From assembly GCA_900660155.1 (NCBI GenBank), contig CABFPE010000481.1:468633-532632 (forward strand): a DNA stretch of 64,000 bases, given 5' to 3'. Under the pieces are notes generated by a model. It had not been told where the DNA came from. It was given only the letters and a program-made list of their open reading frames with translations, and did no database searches. This DNA comes from Hofstenia miamia. Lineage: Eukaryota > Xenacoelomorpha > Acoela > Hofsteniidae. Of this stretch, positions 24,814 to 39,800 are shown piece by piece; the first letter of the stretch is position 1, and each line of letters opens with the position of its first letter. A program made the position numbers and the translations under genes.

Positions 24814-27800
24814 GATTTTAGTTTATCACCTATGAAAAATGCACATTCCATCAAAGCTTGGTAAGTTTGGAATGACGCTATCACTGTTGATTCGGAATTT
24901 TCGTAATAAATAAATTTTCAGCTATATATTTGAAAAACTATGGGCGTTAGAGATGTTGGCCTTTACACGAGTAGTGTTTGAGCTAACAAATGACCTTGCA
25001 GGAATTCGTAGCCATATAATTTCAGACAATTTCTTCACAAACATAGCCTTAGCTCGATCAATTCTTGAATGAAAAATGACATATACAGGAATCATTCGTA
25101 GGGCAATGAAGAGGTCCTTTAGGAGCGGGATGAGCACTGTAGTACCTTTGCATTTCAAGATAACACTTGATTGTGTCAAGAACAATGCTTCTTTTATCTA
25201 CATTGCATTGCAATATCGAAGTTGGTAGAGAAGAATAGAGCCTCGTTTTGTACAACAAGTACATATTCGATCAAATGGTGTGGGGTAAAATTTTTGCGGG
25301 GAAGGTGCTCTCGCTGGCCATTTACAATGTTCAGCAACACACTAGTTATTGTGATGCTTACATTTTATTTCTTGCTTTGTATCTAAATTTTGCTAATAAT
25401 GTGACATATAAGCGTCTATTTTTTGTGCAGAAACTTCCAAAGATTCTTCTTACTGTTCTCCTGACACTAGAAATACTTCCCCTAGTCGCTCCTTTGTAGC
25501 AAATTCCAAAGCGTTCATCTATCAGGGCTAGAAGTCCAACACGTTGTCATGTATGCCCCAGAAGTGAGGATCAGAAAACCCGATGGGTTGGTGGAAAATT
25601 TAGGAAAAATATTTACAGCTATCATTCAAAAATTGTTTCTAATAATTGTTAGTCTTTCTAAAGAAACAAAACTATATTTCTAAATTGAGTGGATATAAAT
25701 ATCTATGTACTTACTTAAATTGTACTGTTTTATATGCTTTTGATTGCTATGTAGAAAATATATTTGATATTTTTTTCATTTTAGGGAATAAAAATACTTT
25801 TTAACAACGTTGGGTTAAAAAATTACTCCAGTGATGCTAAATGTAATTTTTTTCCTGGTCGTTAGATCGTTAAATGTTAATTCAATTAGTCTAAATGTCA
25901 CATAAGATTTTCATTTTTCAATATATCATGTTACATGGTAAGGTGGCTTAAGCAATTCTCCATTACATTTTTAATAATGAGTGACAGTAAAATGGTTAAA
26001 GTGAATATTTTAATATATACTCGCTGATCGATCGTCACTTTTGGAGACTTGGTATTTGTTTCTTTGTCCATTTAGTTCATTTTCTTTCATATTGCATATA
26101 CCAATGGCGATGTTCAATAATTAATTGCCATTATTGCGCAACATTTACGAATGCTTATTTAATACATTGAAAAATGGCTTTTTAATTATAGACAACCATG
26201 ATTGAAAATATATTTTCAAGTATTCAGTGTTTTGTAAATTTCATTTCGAATGTTATAATAAAGGCATTGCTATTTTTAAATATAAAAGTATAATAGATAA
26301 AATCAAGACGTCGTTAAAATTTATATATATATATATATATATAAAATTGATATTAGCATTAACAGGTTTTTCCATGTCAGTATATAGTGTTAAGTTATCC
26401 CTTTAGGAACATAAGGATACTGATACTGCTTTAGTAGTAAAAACATATGTTATTGCATTAGGCAGATGGTAAGCAGCATTGTATCACCAAAATTAAATTT
26501 TGAAATGAATCTATGAGGTTACACTAGTTCGGTACATATATGTACCTTCACGCCTTAAAGGAATCCAAATCAGTGATCAGGTTGATTAAACAGGGATATC
26601 ATGCTCAAGTCTAAAAGACGAAAATTTGAGGAGCAATTATCAATTTTGCTGAAGCTTCAAAATTTATTAACTTACCATTATCATAAGATTAGTCATGCAA
26701 AATACCAATAAACTGCGAAGAATAGCACTCTGGAAATACGGATTTGTTTAGGTGACATATATGTATTGCCAAGCCTCAAAGGGTTATAATAGCAAAAATT
26801 TTTATGCTCGATTGTTACATCATTAAGATTTGAAGTTATGGATGTGTTGGTTCAAGTTTGTTCTTTTTCTGTTTTTCGAATCGATTAATGACAGACATCA
26901 TCGATAATCTATCTTTAAAAATTCAGTCATTTAGTTTCCCAACATGAATTCATTTTTAACTTAGATTATCACTGTTTTGTGTTGACCTACTAGTAAATTA
27001 GTAGAAACAGATAGTAAATATTTGAAATACAAACAATATCGGAAATCCCAGTTTGTTAATCTTGTTACATTTGCAAAAAATTCATTTTTTACATTGAAAT
27101 TAGGTATCTGTTCTACAATGAAGATTATTCCAGCTCCACTGTTTCTCGACGTATATTTCGATGCTTACTGGATGGTTCTAGCGCTACTGCCATTGTCGCT
27201 GACGATATTAATTCCATCCACTCAATGACAACTGATTTGATCAGCCATTTACTATACTTCGCTGACAGTAAACGCGACTACATTCATGTCGTCAACTACG
27301 ACGGCTCCAATCGGTTAGTTTCGCATTTCACGTCAACATATTGAATTTTATAGAAAAATAGAATATTTAATGATTATATATATATGTATACTTAGCTATA
27401 TGGCATTTCGAATTTAATTAAATGTTGTAGCCATTATTACAATAAATTTATTTGGGTATATTTATTTTCAACATATCTAGACAGAATCGCCTTGTTGTTC
27501 GATTAACCAAAAGCTATTATGGGTCAGAAGAAAAATGACAATCGAAAATGAAACCCATTTTATTACTATTAATTTAGCGTGGGAGCGTAATTAATTATTT
27601 TAGTCGAGTCATTCTAAGCGGTTCTGCTCTCTTACCCAGTCTTACTGGCGTGGGTGTCTTTCTCAATAAACTCTATTTTTCTGATGTCACTCGCAAAGGC
27701 ATTTTTCAGTATTCACGATTCGGAAATATTTCCATTAAAACTGCAAGTGACCCAAACAAACTCATTTCTAAGAATGTTCAGAAAATGATCGTTCAACATC

Positions 27801-30800
27801 CACTGTTACAAAGACGACGTGATGGTTAGAATCTCAATAAATTACCATTTCACAACCATGTTTCTTTAGGCATCTCATCTACTAGTATATGCAAAGACTC
27901 AGTGTGTGAACATATATGTGTTCCTCGCGGTGGAATTGCAAAATGCTTGTGTAAAACAGGATTTCAACTTAAGTCAGACGCCATCAGCTGTAAAGGTGAG
28001 TTTCTATGCAAGTATTTCGGCGGAAACAATACATTTTTTGTTGCTAAACGAATTATCGCGATCAATGTGATGGTTTAGCTGTAAGTAACATAATTTTTTT
28101 ACAACATTTGAGCCTAATGTGCCCATCCGATGTGTTCAACAGACAGTTTAAATTGTACGTGAATGCGAAAAATTGGATTTTACATGTTAAAAACTGAATT
28201 GTCTTTCATTTTTTAACGTGTAAACAAATTACCACATTTGCTAAAATATAAAATGGTTGTTTTTCCGAAAAATTATATTCTAAGAAAATTATCTTCGAAA
28301 ATCTAAGTATCTTTCATAAAATGGATTCTTTTTCAGTGGTTCACAAACTTTGGTGGTATTTAGCTAATATTTTTTTAATGAACCAAACAGATTTCAAGTC
28401 AAACTATAATTAGAGCTTGTCAAAGGCAAGTTAAGAGTTTGTTATTGCCCCATCTATGTTTACTTGAATGGTTTATGCTGTTTATGAAATCACCAAAAAA
28501 ATCATTTAGGAAAAATTATATTTTTTTTAACACTATTGATAAAATATATTTATTTTTTTGGAAAAATTATATATAAATATATTTTTCTACACCCCTGCAC
28601 TATAATACTATATAGCAATGGGGAATTCTGTAAGTTAGCAATCTGCGATGCAGTAACTGTAATGTAGTTGCAGCGGCTATGCACATGATAAAATTGTCTT
28701 TCCACTTGATTTATATTTCTGCACTTTTGATAACGGAAGGGGCCAGATAAAAAATTTTGAATTTGATGTGTTTAGAATCAGACCTATTTGCGATTGTGGC
28801 TGGTCGCCGCTACATAAAAGGCATCGGAATAGATCCGAATGTTCAGCAAGGTCAACCAATGCATCCCATCTTCTCTGATTTGAACACTTTGTATATAGAC
28901 ATTGATTTTGATTTTCAACAAAAACGAGTGTTTTACATCGAACACTACACGAAAAGCGTTTATTCTAGTTCTGTATTTGAAGGATACACTCGTAAGTAGT
29001 TTACAAAATGTTTCCAAACTTTAAATCTTGTTTATAATTAAATGTTATTCTGTGAGCTTGTCATTATCTTGGAAAGCATAAGAATGGCGATGGCGAATAT
29101 TTTAAATTAAATTTGTTCAAAATTCGCATCCAATTTCTTTGTTGGGCAATGTGCTTGTCAATCATCATCATTCTAATTTGCACTTCGTTTTATCCGGCTG
29201 GAGCCTCATAAAATCATCACTGCTTCTTATTTTTACTATTTTTTTAATTTAGCACGATAATTTGATTTTATTAATATTCACTTTAGAAATAGTGTCTGGA
29301 TAAAGCTTATTATCTTTTCCAAACATGCAACATTAGTTTTCGCTTATTACACACTTTCAATATTCCATAATTTATTACAAAATTGTATTTATTTAACAAA
29401 GTTTGAATATCAATAGAAGGACATCTCACTTTTATTGATCAAGCACGAGCTTGTTTAAATTTAAGAATCAAGCTTCACTAACAGCTTGTGTTTAATCTAA
29501 CCACACTTAGCGTCATTGCTTAGCTATGTAAATGATTCCAACGAGAGGAACTGGTTTCGCACAAAGCACATCATGTTAAACAAACGAAAATAAATAACTA
29601 ACGATGTTATGCTTTCGAAGTTTATTTTCAGTGATTGTTTTAAAAACCTGCTTTATTTATGCAGCTCGATTTAAACACAATTCCTAACATTAGACAATTC
29701 TTTACAACCTCAATTCTAATCGATTTCATGGGATCTAGGTTAGATCAATACCCATCTCGAGATTTTTTTTAATATGATCCATCCATTACTTTTTGAGAAA
29801 TCTTGTTGACAAATAGAGGCGAAAATAATACCTCCATAGCGGAGGCAAAAACCATTTTTCATCGAAGAAAAATGGAACTCTTGCAGTTCTTGTGTTAACA
29901 CATTATTATTTAATGTTCGTTCTTATTATTTTTGGAATCCTAAAAATATTTTTCTGTTTAGATGGTGACTCCTTGAAGACCCTCCTTTCAAATCCCACAG
30001 GAATATCATTTGATTGGACTTCGGGATTGTTGTATTTAGTGGATCGCAAAGAGGGTACGCTCATGGCTATTGGCACTCGTGAGACCAAGGGTTACAGAGT
30101 TGTATATTCAAAATTACGTGATCCCACTTCAATAGCTGTTCATCCTGTACAAGGGTATAGATTTAAGGTTTAATTGTTGAAAAGCGTTATAATGAGCTAC
30201 CTATTCTATTTGGGCTTTGTGTATTTTGAATGAATGCGTATTCAAACCCTGAGTTCGCATTTTCTAGGCCTGTTATATTGAATAAATTGACTAAATTTAA
30301 GTACTATATTTAGTCTTATTGTGGCAATTAATTTTGATTATTTTATTTTGCACATTTCAGGAAAGCATTCATCGGATGCCGCACAACACCTGGAAGCATC
30401 CATAGTATTGGCTTAAACGGTGAAAATTTCAAATTGTTGACTAACTCCGAAATAACAGTTCCACGATCTCTTTCAATCGATTTTAAAGAAGAACGTCTGT
30501 ATTGGACTGATTCATCCCTACAAACCATTAATTCAATAAAGTTAGATGGAAGCGACCGCAAAAAACTTACATTTACTGGTAGGTTCGCCACTAGTTTTTT
30601 ATTTATTGTAATTTACTTAAACATTTGGTTGTCGACTTGAAACATGTAAGAGTTCTGTCTGATGACTTTGACTGATTGTATTTTTTACTGTTTGCATATT
30701 CTGCAAGGCTAATAATACAGTGTGAGGTTAGCCTAGTATTATACAAATACAAAAAACAAAGGAATAATGAAACCAAGGAAAATATTTAAAAAATCATACA

Positions 30801-33800
30801 AAATTTGTTTGTGCAGCATGTCGAAAATCTCCATTATGGATGCCAGTCTGTGCCTTGTGATCAATCCGTTAAGGACTAACCCAAATAGACGGTGATAAAT
30901 CCACTATGCTAATTATCTATCTATTATATATATATATATACTTAAGAATTTCAATATATTTTTACAATAGGTCGCATAACTGAAATAGATTTTGTAAAAT
31001 TATCCGTTGTTGTTTTAGGATCTCCTGATTATTTATCATCACCATTTGATGTAACAATTTATGAGGAATGGGCTTATTTTATTGATATTTTACATGGGAG
31101 AGTGGTCCGCGTGAATAAAAATGGTAATGCCGCTGCGGAAGTTGTCTATAAAGGAATCGATATTCCTACTTCAGTGGTTATATACTCAAAAAATCGTCTG
31201 GGTAAATATTTATTTATACATTTGTTTATTGCCTCATAGTTGTTAATCTGTGTTTGTATTAAGCACGGATTTTAATGAAATATAAAAATTGCTATACGCA
31301 ATTAATAAAGCCAAAGTAACCAGAATAACCTAATGTAACGTTTGCATCTATTGCCCTTTAGCCAGTTTAAATTAACGGTTACCACTGAGTAGACTTCGCC
31401 AATTATATTAGATATATTGTTTCTTTTAGGCATCAAATCCCCATGCAGTGACAAAAATGGAGACTGCTCGCATTTTTGTGCTCCAAAAGGCCCATCAACA
31501 CGCGATTGTCTCTGTCCATTTGGATATAAACTTCAAGGCAGCACTAATTGTGTTGTAGATTCCTCAGGTGGGAATATTTTTTAATTCAACGCTTTTCACA
31601 TTTATATATCAAAGGCTTTTGTGTTTTTAAGGCTTTTGTGTAGTCTCTAAGGTTTATTTAAATGACATGTATTCTATATTTGTGAGCAATTTTTGTTTTA
31701 GAAGTTGCTGGTGGGTGTTCGTCAGGTGAATTCAAATGCGATAACGGAAGATGTATCAATTCATTTTTTCATTGTGATGGTGATAACGACTGTTATGATC
31801 GGAGTGATGAAAAGGATTGCAGTTGTAAGTTTCCTACGTTAGCTACATTTTATAAACTACAATTGATTAACCTTAAACTTTATAAAAATTGTAAGCACTT
31901 ATATCTCAAAAACTAATAAAACTAGCCAGAATCTGTAATCACTACTGGATAGAGAATCGTCTCTTTCATTTTCATCCCTAATTCGCTCCCTGTGGCTTAC
32001 CGAGGTAGACTATTTACGAAAAGACCAAATAGTTTACCCTAATTATTGCTTACATGGACTTTAGACTTCCTGATTACTTGAACATTAGGAATGACGAGAA
32101 TTTAAAACTTTTTTGTCCCTCCAACCGATTTGATATATACCCTGGGAAATATATTTAGATAAGACGAATTTTTTTCACAATGCAATCTATCAAAATCGTT
32201 TGTGGTGCATAACTGCTTTTAATCTGTTTGACAATTTGAAAATTTCTTCACTGTTACTCTAGTGCTTATTTTTGTGAATGTGAAAAAGAGGTGAGGTAAG
32301 TAAGAAAATCATATTTGATCATTTTGAAATGAATAAGTTAAGATCAATGTTGAAATGATCTTAAAAAATCCCAAACTTTTGGCATTTGATGACGTTTCCA
32401 AAAACTATGCGTTGTCAAAATTCTGAATTAACAAATGATAGGCTGCTATTATTAGCCATATTTGTGCACGTTTTTATGTAATTTTATAATCAGATCCACA
32501 GTTACATAAGGGAGAGGAAGTCCTTCCCATGCCCGAGGGCGGGGAGTCCTACGACCTCTCTTTACATAAGGTTAGTAGCACTTTCATGTTATTTTCAACT
32601 GGTTTTTTCATGCAGGATCTTAGCCATCTCGTAGTACATGATAATTAACTGAAACTGGATTTATCTAAGATCAAAATGTCGCCAACTAAAATCGGACAAC
32701 GCACACTAGTTAATGTCTATTTATTTTCTGAAGAAATATTTTGTATAATGATTACTTATCACTTATTTTTTATTTGAGGTTATCAAATCATCGATTAAGT
32801 TTCCAATTTTAGTTCAAAAAGTTAAGCATTCGATGATTCACAAACTAAGCACTTGGATGAACTATTTTATAAAATCAGTTTGAAGGACTCATTTAGTTCA
32901 TTTTCAGCGACTATTATATTCTCGAGTAAATTTATCTTGCTTGTGTACTTTATCAATATTTCTAAAAGTAATTAACCATAAATGCATAAACAGTTATTGT
33001 ATTTTATTTACCCTCAAATTTCTATTGCTCAATTTTTGCTCCCAATGCCGTAGTCGTATTATATCAAACAGTGGAATACGAAGTCAGCCTAGAATTTGCC
33101 CAACTTTCGCCTTGATTGTATGAGTTTATATATTGCTAAAGTTTGTTAGCCAAAATAATTCGTTTTGCGACTTCGAATTGGAAAAACTCTATTTATTCAC
33201 ATTTATTTAGCATGCGGTTTTCTTTCGTTTCATTGTCGCAATCAGCGATGTGTGTTTCTACTACGAACCTGTGACCATTCTGATGACTGTGGAGATAACT
33301 CAGATGAAGAAGACTGTGGTGATTATTACCGCACGTGTAGAAGTTCTGAATTCAAATGCTCCAACAAAAAATGCATTCCTTCTCTCTGGAAGTGCGACAG
33401 TGGTTTGTTTTTCATTTTTAGATTTAAGTTCAAATTCTTCACTCAGGAAATAATACATGGTTAAATAACTTTATTAAATTCATTGTGCCTTTTCTCTTTA
33501 ATTCAGTGGTCTAGACTATAATAAAGTCATATACTTGACGCTTGCCTCATTTAGTTATCAAATGTGGAATTTATTTTTCATACAAACGTTAGGATATTAT
33601 TTTCTTAATTAACTTTTAATTTTCCTGCGATGTCATGCTTTGCATAAATATTGAAAACTATTTTCTGCTATAGCATCGTTAGTTTATTATTAAGTTTCAT
33701 TTTCTACTGAATTTTCTTCACTATTATGTGTAATAATGAAGACATAGATTAGGTATTTCAATTCTTTAATATTCACTTATTTTAAAAATTTTACAGCTGT

Positions 33801-36800
33801 ACAAAGCTTGCAAGTATTCGCATCGGCTACTGTATTTTTTAATTAAAAACGTTAAATTCTACAAATGTTTGATATGAATTTTAGTCGACTTATCGTGTGG
33901 TATGCGAGCTTAGCTTCGCTATCTTGTTAACTAATACTCCTTATATAATAAAATGGTTTAGATGACGATTGCGGAGATGGAAGCGATGAAAAAGATTGTG
34001 AAACACATACATGTGCTGCTGATCAGTTCACGTGTGCAAGTGGTAGGCGCTGCATTCCTAATAGCTGGGTTTGCGACAGCTATGATCAATGTCAAGACAA
34101 CAGCGACGAAATCGACTGTCCTCCAAAAGTCTGCAAGTAAGATATTTGTAAATTTAAAATTTGTCAAATTTCCATACTACAACTTTTTGTTTTTTTATTA
34201 ATCCTATTTCCACCAGTAATTTTTCAAAATCTGTGATGGTTTCCAGAAAAAAATTTTAAAAACTCATAACTCACGAACTAATGAAGGTATTTAAAATATG
34301 AAAACACCACATGATAGAGAATTGTCTCCTCTTTCTTTTCGACAACTTCTGACTTTGCGCACTTCGCGCCAGACGGTCTCACACAGTTTGTCTTCAGAAA
34401 AGAAATTAATTCAGGGTAGTTGTTGTGCCCATAGGCATTAGACAGCCTCAGTATCTGAACACTAGGCATGGAAAAAATTTGAATATTTTTTCAAAAATCG
34501 GATTTTTCATTGAAAAAGGAATAAGTTTTAACACAAATCTTCATCATTGAAGCTCAACCCCATAGATGTGTCCATGTAAAAAGCTTGGATAAAATTGTTC
34601 AAAAATGCGGAAAATTGATTTGTTAGGTAAAAGTAACACTAGTGGAAAGAGGGTTAAAATCACTTAATAGATATTTTCAAACTCCTTTATGTCTTTCGTT
34701 GAATTTGCATAGTATCGTCGTTCTTCGAAGCAGTTTCCCCGGGATTCCTCAATTTATTTTAATGAATTTGTATTTTAGAGAATATTTATTGTCGATAATT
34801 TTCCTCATGATTGATTAGCTATTGCTCTGTGGATTAGTATTAATTTTCGAGATATTACTCTAGTATTTCCGACAGTATAAATTTCGGTGTTGAAAATGAT
34901 CCTCATGAAATTGATATTTGGTAATCCAGCTCAAAAATATTGCAATGAGTTCACAAATAAGTTTCATACCGAAGATTATTCCAATTTGTCAAAAGAACAA
35001 AAAAATCAAATATTTACGTGAAGTCTTCTTTGCTTAGATCATTACTAACGTATCTTATATGAGCTTCAATTTGTCATCCAAAACACTGATTTTAAATAGC
35101 CTTCATTTTTTATTCACTTTTTTCTCATTACACTTTTCATCAATTTTCAAAAATACAACACTTTTATTTAAGGAAGTTCTATTTTGTCACTCCAGGGCTG
35201 CGTTTCGTGATAGTTCCGTGCAATTTAATAAATATTCATTCTTAGACCTGATGAATTCTCATGTGCAAATGTTTCTCAATGTATAGCGCTTACATCTACT
35301 TGCGACGGACATCCCTCTTGTTTTGATGGCTCTGACGAAAAGGACTGTTCTTTCAGACATTTGGGTCAATGCAACTCAGAGTTTGAATTTACCTGTGAGT
35401 CAACAGGAACGTGTATACCGATAAACAGCAGATGCACAGGGTTTGCAGAATGTATTGATCAATCCGACGAGTTTAACTGCACCGGTTTGTACCTCTTACA
35501 ATTTTCTTTGTGATGATGCAAATCAAATGTAGCATTACTACCAAATAATTAATTTTGACAATTTTCCTTTGAATTATAGTCAGACTTGAAAGGAGACAAA
35601 GTTTTAAACTATAATATATTCCATATATAGAATAATGGTGTTGCACATATCATATGCATATACAAGTTCCATATATCCGGAACAAGTAGTAAAATATGTA
35701 TTTGAAGCCGATGATTTAATAGTCTAATTCAATTTCTTAGCCATCCGGAGCTACAATATATGGTGTTTGTATAATAACAAAATATGATGAAGTTTTTTCT
35801 ACTATATTGATTAAAAGCCAATTTATAAAAACTATTTTTGAAATTCATAATCGCAGACTTAAATTATAATTCTTAGAAACACCGACTTGCTCCTCAGATT
35901 CGCAGTTCACATGTCATACTGGTCAGTGCGTAAACAAAAACTATGTATGCGATGGAATTGTAGATTGCCCTGATTCATCTGATGAAAATAACTGTCATCA
36001 TAATGCAACTTGTGACCCACACGAATGGCACTGTACCTTCAGTGACATGTGCATCTATCCAGAAAAGGTAACATTTTTATTTAATGCATTATATATATAT
36101 GTATATGTATACATATATATATATACCTCCCTCCATGTATTTTTTTCACATAACCATATAAGCTGATTTTTCCACATAAATTCCTGAATTTTTGTAGGAC
36201 ATATTCTTTTAGTAGTCCATACCTTCATGTAAAAATTTTACTCAAGTCCCTCTATGTAGCGGATTTTTGAAAAAGTCATACTACCTAGAGGGAGCTTATA
36301 TATTCGTTTATTATAAACACAGTATAAAGTTATTTTGTAAGAAATAAATGTTCCCATTTGAATAGTTTTGCACAATATGATGTAGTAAGTCTTTGACAAG
36401 GTTGGTTTAAGGCACCTTATTTTTTGTAATAAAAAATGCAAAGCATAAAAGTACATAATGGGATAGTGAAATAAGTTTAAAAACAGTTTTAGAGAAATAT
36501 ATTTATGCTTCCTTTAGCCATTAAAAGAACCACACGCAGTTTTTCATAGTTCATTGAGAATTCCAAGGAATGCTGTTGTTGAAAACAAATTTATTTATGT
36601 TCAATGGAAATTCAAAATATGGCAGAGCTGTCTTCATTCAATGTGGAAATACCAAGTTTTGCTTTTCTAAGAGTTTAAGAGCTATACCCTGCAGAGCCTA
36701 ATCAATGCATTAGAATGGAATTCAATTAATTCCAATGTATATGTACAGTTACGGCCAATAATCTGATCTGCACATTTTTTTAAAAAAATGTCAGTTGGGC

Positions 36801-39800
36801 ATTGTTGCATGTTATGCAAACAGTGACCCAGGATATTTAATGAAATCGATTAACATCACATTTAAGATATTGTTCCCATCATTTGATCTTTTACTTTCAG
36901 CAGATGCGAATTTTTATTATGATTCAGTAAGTGATGCCAAGGTGTAAAAAAATCATCTACCAAAGAGATATACACTGAAGCTTTATTTACCATAAACCAA
37001 TACATTACATGCAAATATATGGCGTCATTGATTCTGTTGTCTTTGAAATGCATTGAGTGATATCCAGCTTCATTCCAGTGAATGGTTGCAGATGATTTTT
37101 AACATTATGCCATAACTATATTCATTCAAGACATTGAATATGTACTTAAAACCAATAATGTGATATTTAGCTGCTAATTTGTTAAAATTTGGTTGTTCAA
37201 AAATTATACATTTAGATAAGCAGTGTTATTTTATCAAAACAAACATTGAATTTCTTTCTGTCAAGGAAGTTATTTGTCATTGATATAATATATATGTCAT
37301 TTGCTTGTTAGATAAGTCTTTGTGGTCTCGAAACGATTATGCATGTTATAACGGATTTAGTAGTAGCTTTCTTGGGCGCTTCGCTTCTGATTTTGTCATT
37401 TAATCCCAATGATGTTGTTTATACAAAACATTGCCAAGTGCAATGCTTCATCCCCTCGGGATATTCTGAAAATGCGAAGTATATAAGCAGTTACTGTAAA
37501 GCAATTGCCTTTGGTGGAGACCTTGGAAATGTCTCGCAGCTCTTGAATAATGATGAGCTTTTGTACGCGCGCAATTATGTTGCTTATTTTGCTGTCTCAC
37601 TGCTGATTTCGCTTCTTCCTGTGATGGCGTTCACTGGGTATTCAGAGAGATCATTCAACGTGTGTCTTAGTATATTTCATCGATTGTTTCACATATTCGT
37701 TGTAATTGTTTGCTTTAATTACACAATGTTAGCAGTGTGTAAACATTATAAAATAGAGTCCATGGGCGACTTACTGTTTACTGGCCAATTTTCGAGTGAA
37801 CTGGCACCACAAAAAATTAAATACATGTGTGATATTTCTGTAGGTAAAGAAGAACTAGCTGATTATTATCAAGCTCAGTGTTTCGCGTCAACATATTTCA
37901 CTCATAGTATTGGGCCTACTCTCATTTTTATCTTGAATACATGCTTAATTGCTGTGCTTACCTCCGCCGCTGCGGTTATTTCCACTTTTATTGGATTTAT
38001 TGAGAGCTGCTGTTTTAATAAAAAGTAAAATCGCAACTTCTCAATGTTTCAAGTATTTTGGGTATTCATCTATTATTGTAGAACACGACTAATTATGTTA
38101 TTTCTTTTTATATTTATTTGTTTTAATAATGTAGGTATTTTGCTATTAGCATTGGCCATCATAGAATTGTGTTATTATTATAATTTAATTTGTTCTTTAT
38201 TATATTTTCGGTTAAACTTCTTGTATTTTAATATACGTTTATGTTCTTTAAAAATATTGAAAAAGCGTTTTGATCGACTGCCTATTCATGATATAGACAA
38301 CTTGTATTGAGTAACTTATATTTAAATTGATTAAAAGTTTTTTGAACGGTTGCTTCCTTAAACACTGAGTCAATGTATGTACAATAATATGCAGGAAAAA
38401 TTAGCATAGTGCGGTATTGGTATATAAGGCAATTGATTACACAATAGCAGTGTATTGCTCTGTTTTAAATATGCGTACAAATTTTTATTTCAACGGATTA
38501 CTTTATTTAAAATTACTAAATTTCCATCTCGTACTTCTACTCTTAGTAAATTTCACTCCTTTTTACAATGGATCCCAATTTTTTCTCATTGGAATTTTGC
38601 CCTCCATATTTGTTTTCAAGTTTTTGGTTCATTATGTATTTTTTCCATTTTGGTATAATGTTGTAACGATATTCATATTTATATATTCATAATTTTGGAC
38701 CTCAACGTTGTGCTTCGGATCGTTTTGAGTTGGGTCGCATAGGCCTATCAATATCATAAACGTAAAGTCGCCACTAAATAGTTAACTGTTTTACAAAAAT
38801 GAAAAATTGAATTATAGTATTTACGTTTGTATTTGGATAATAAATTAGTAATTAATAACTGTCACTTGAATAAAATTGTTAAGTGTGTAGTCTTAAACAC
38901 ACATTTCAATTCTTTAATTCCAATTCTAATTCTTGCCAATTCAATCCTAGTTCCAATTCCTATGGACCAATGATATCCGTTACGATTCCAATTCCATGCG
39001 ATTATGAAATTTGAGAGCAGATATTTTAAAACCATAAAAAAATTTTTCATTTTTTACATTTACATAATTTTAAATATTATAATTGAATATTTTACAAAAA
39101 GTATTCCCATGAACTTGATAAATTAATCGATAATCCGCGTCGTAAATTTTGCGATTTGGGTTTTTATGCGGGTATAAGAAATAATTTTTGGAATTAGGTG
39201 GGGTTCTAAAGTCAATTTAAAACGGCAATTTCTAACTCAATTCTGGACTTTTTTTTTTAATTCCAAAGTTATCAATTACCAATTCTTATGAAGGAATTGA
39301 AATCCCTAGTTTTAACATAGTTTTTACAAATGACTAGAAAATGAAACTTTTGATGTTAAAAAAATTATAAGTTATTCAATCTTAATCTTCTGCTAGTAAG
39401 AAGAAGCTACAAATATCAATCAATTCTAACACCTAATGTTAACTAGGATCGTCTGCTAGATTTTAACCCTCACCCCACTCCCAATAAGCTAGAAAGAAGT
39501 TTTTGTACAAATGCTTTTACGCAGGAAGTTATAAATTTTTCTTTCAATTGGGGAAACATTCAATGTACTATTTAATATCAATTCAATACAGTTCGAGTTG
39601 GTTCGACTCGATCCAACTTGAAATTTTGAGTACTCGGGGGCTCTGACTTCAATCCAGTGGGTTTTAAAATGAAGATGAAATGCAGTCCGCAAAATATATT
39701 CCTCGTATGTGTGTTTAGTAAGTGGATTTTTACGGTGTCCTATTCTTACTCGTTTAAATTTGTAAATTATTTGTGTTAAGCGCTTTCATAGGTAATGTAA

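Noticed and set aside
24763-27103. A missed phase 0-2 exon that would make the assembled order correct
   Set aside because: I looked for the A-V-D-W and LYW-type blade pattern with flanking splice sites and saw none; and it would not explain the half LDLa at 36067.
38044-38692. Two hydrophobic frames after nested copy 3 as extra membrane proteins
   Set aside because: Rich in F, L, I, Y as expected from AT-rich DNA, overlapping in several frames, with none of the family's cysteines or motifs.
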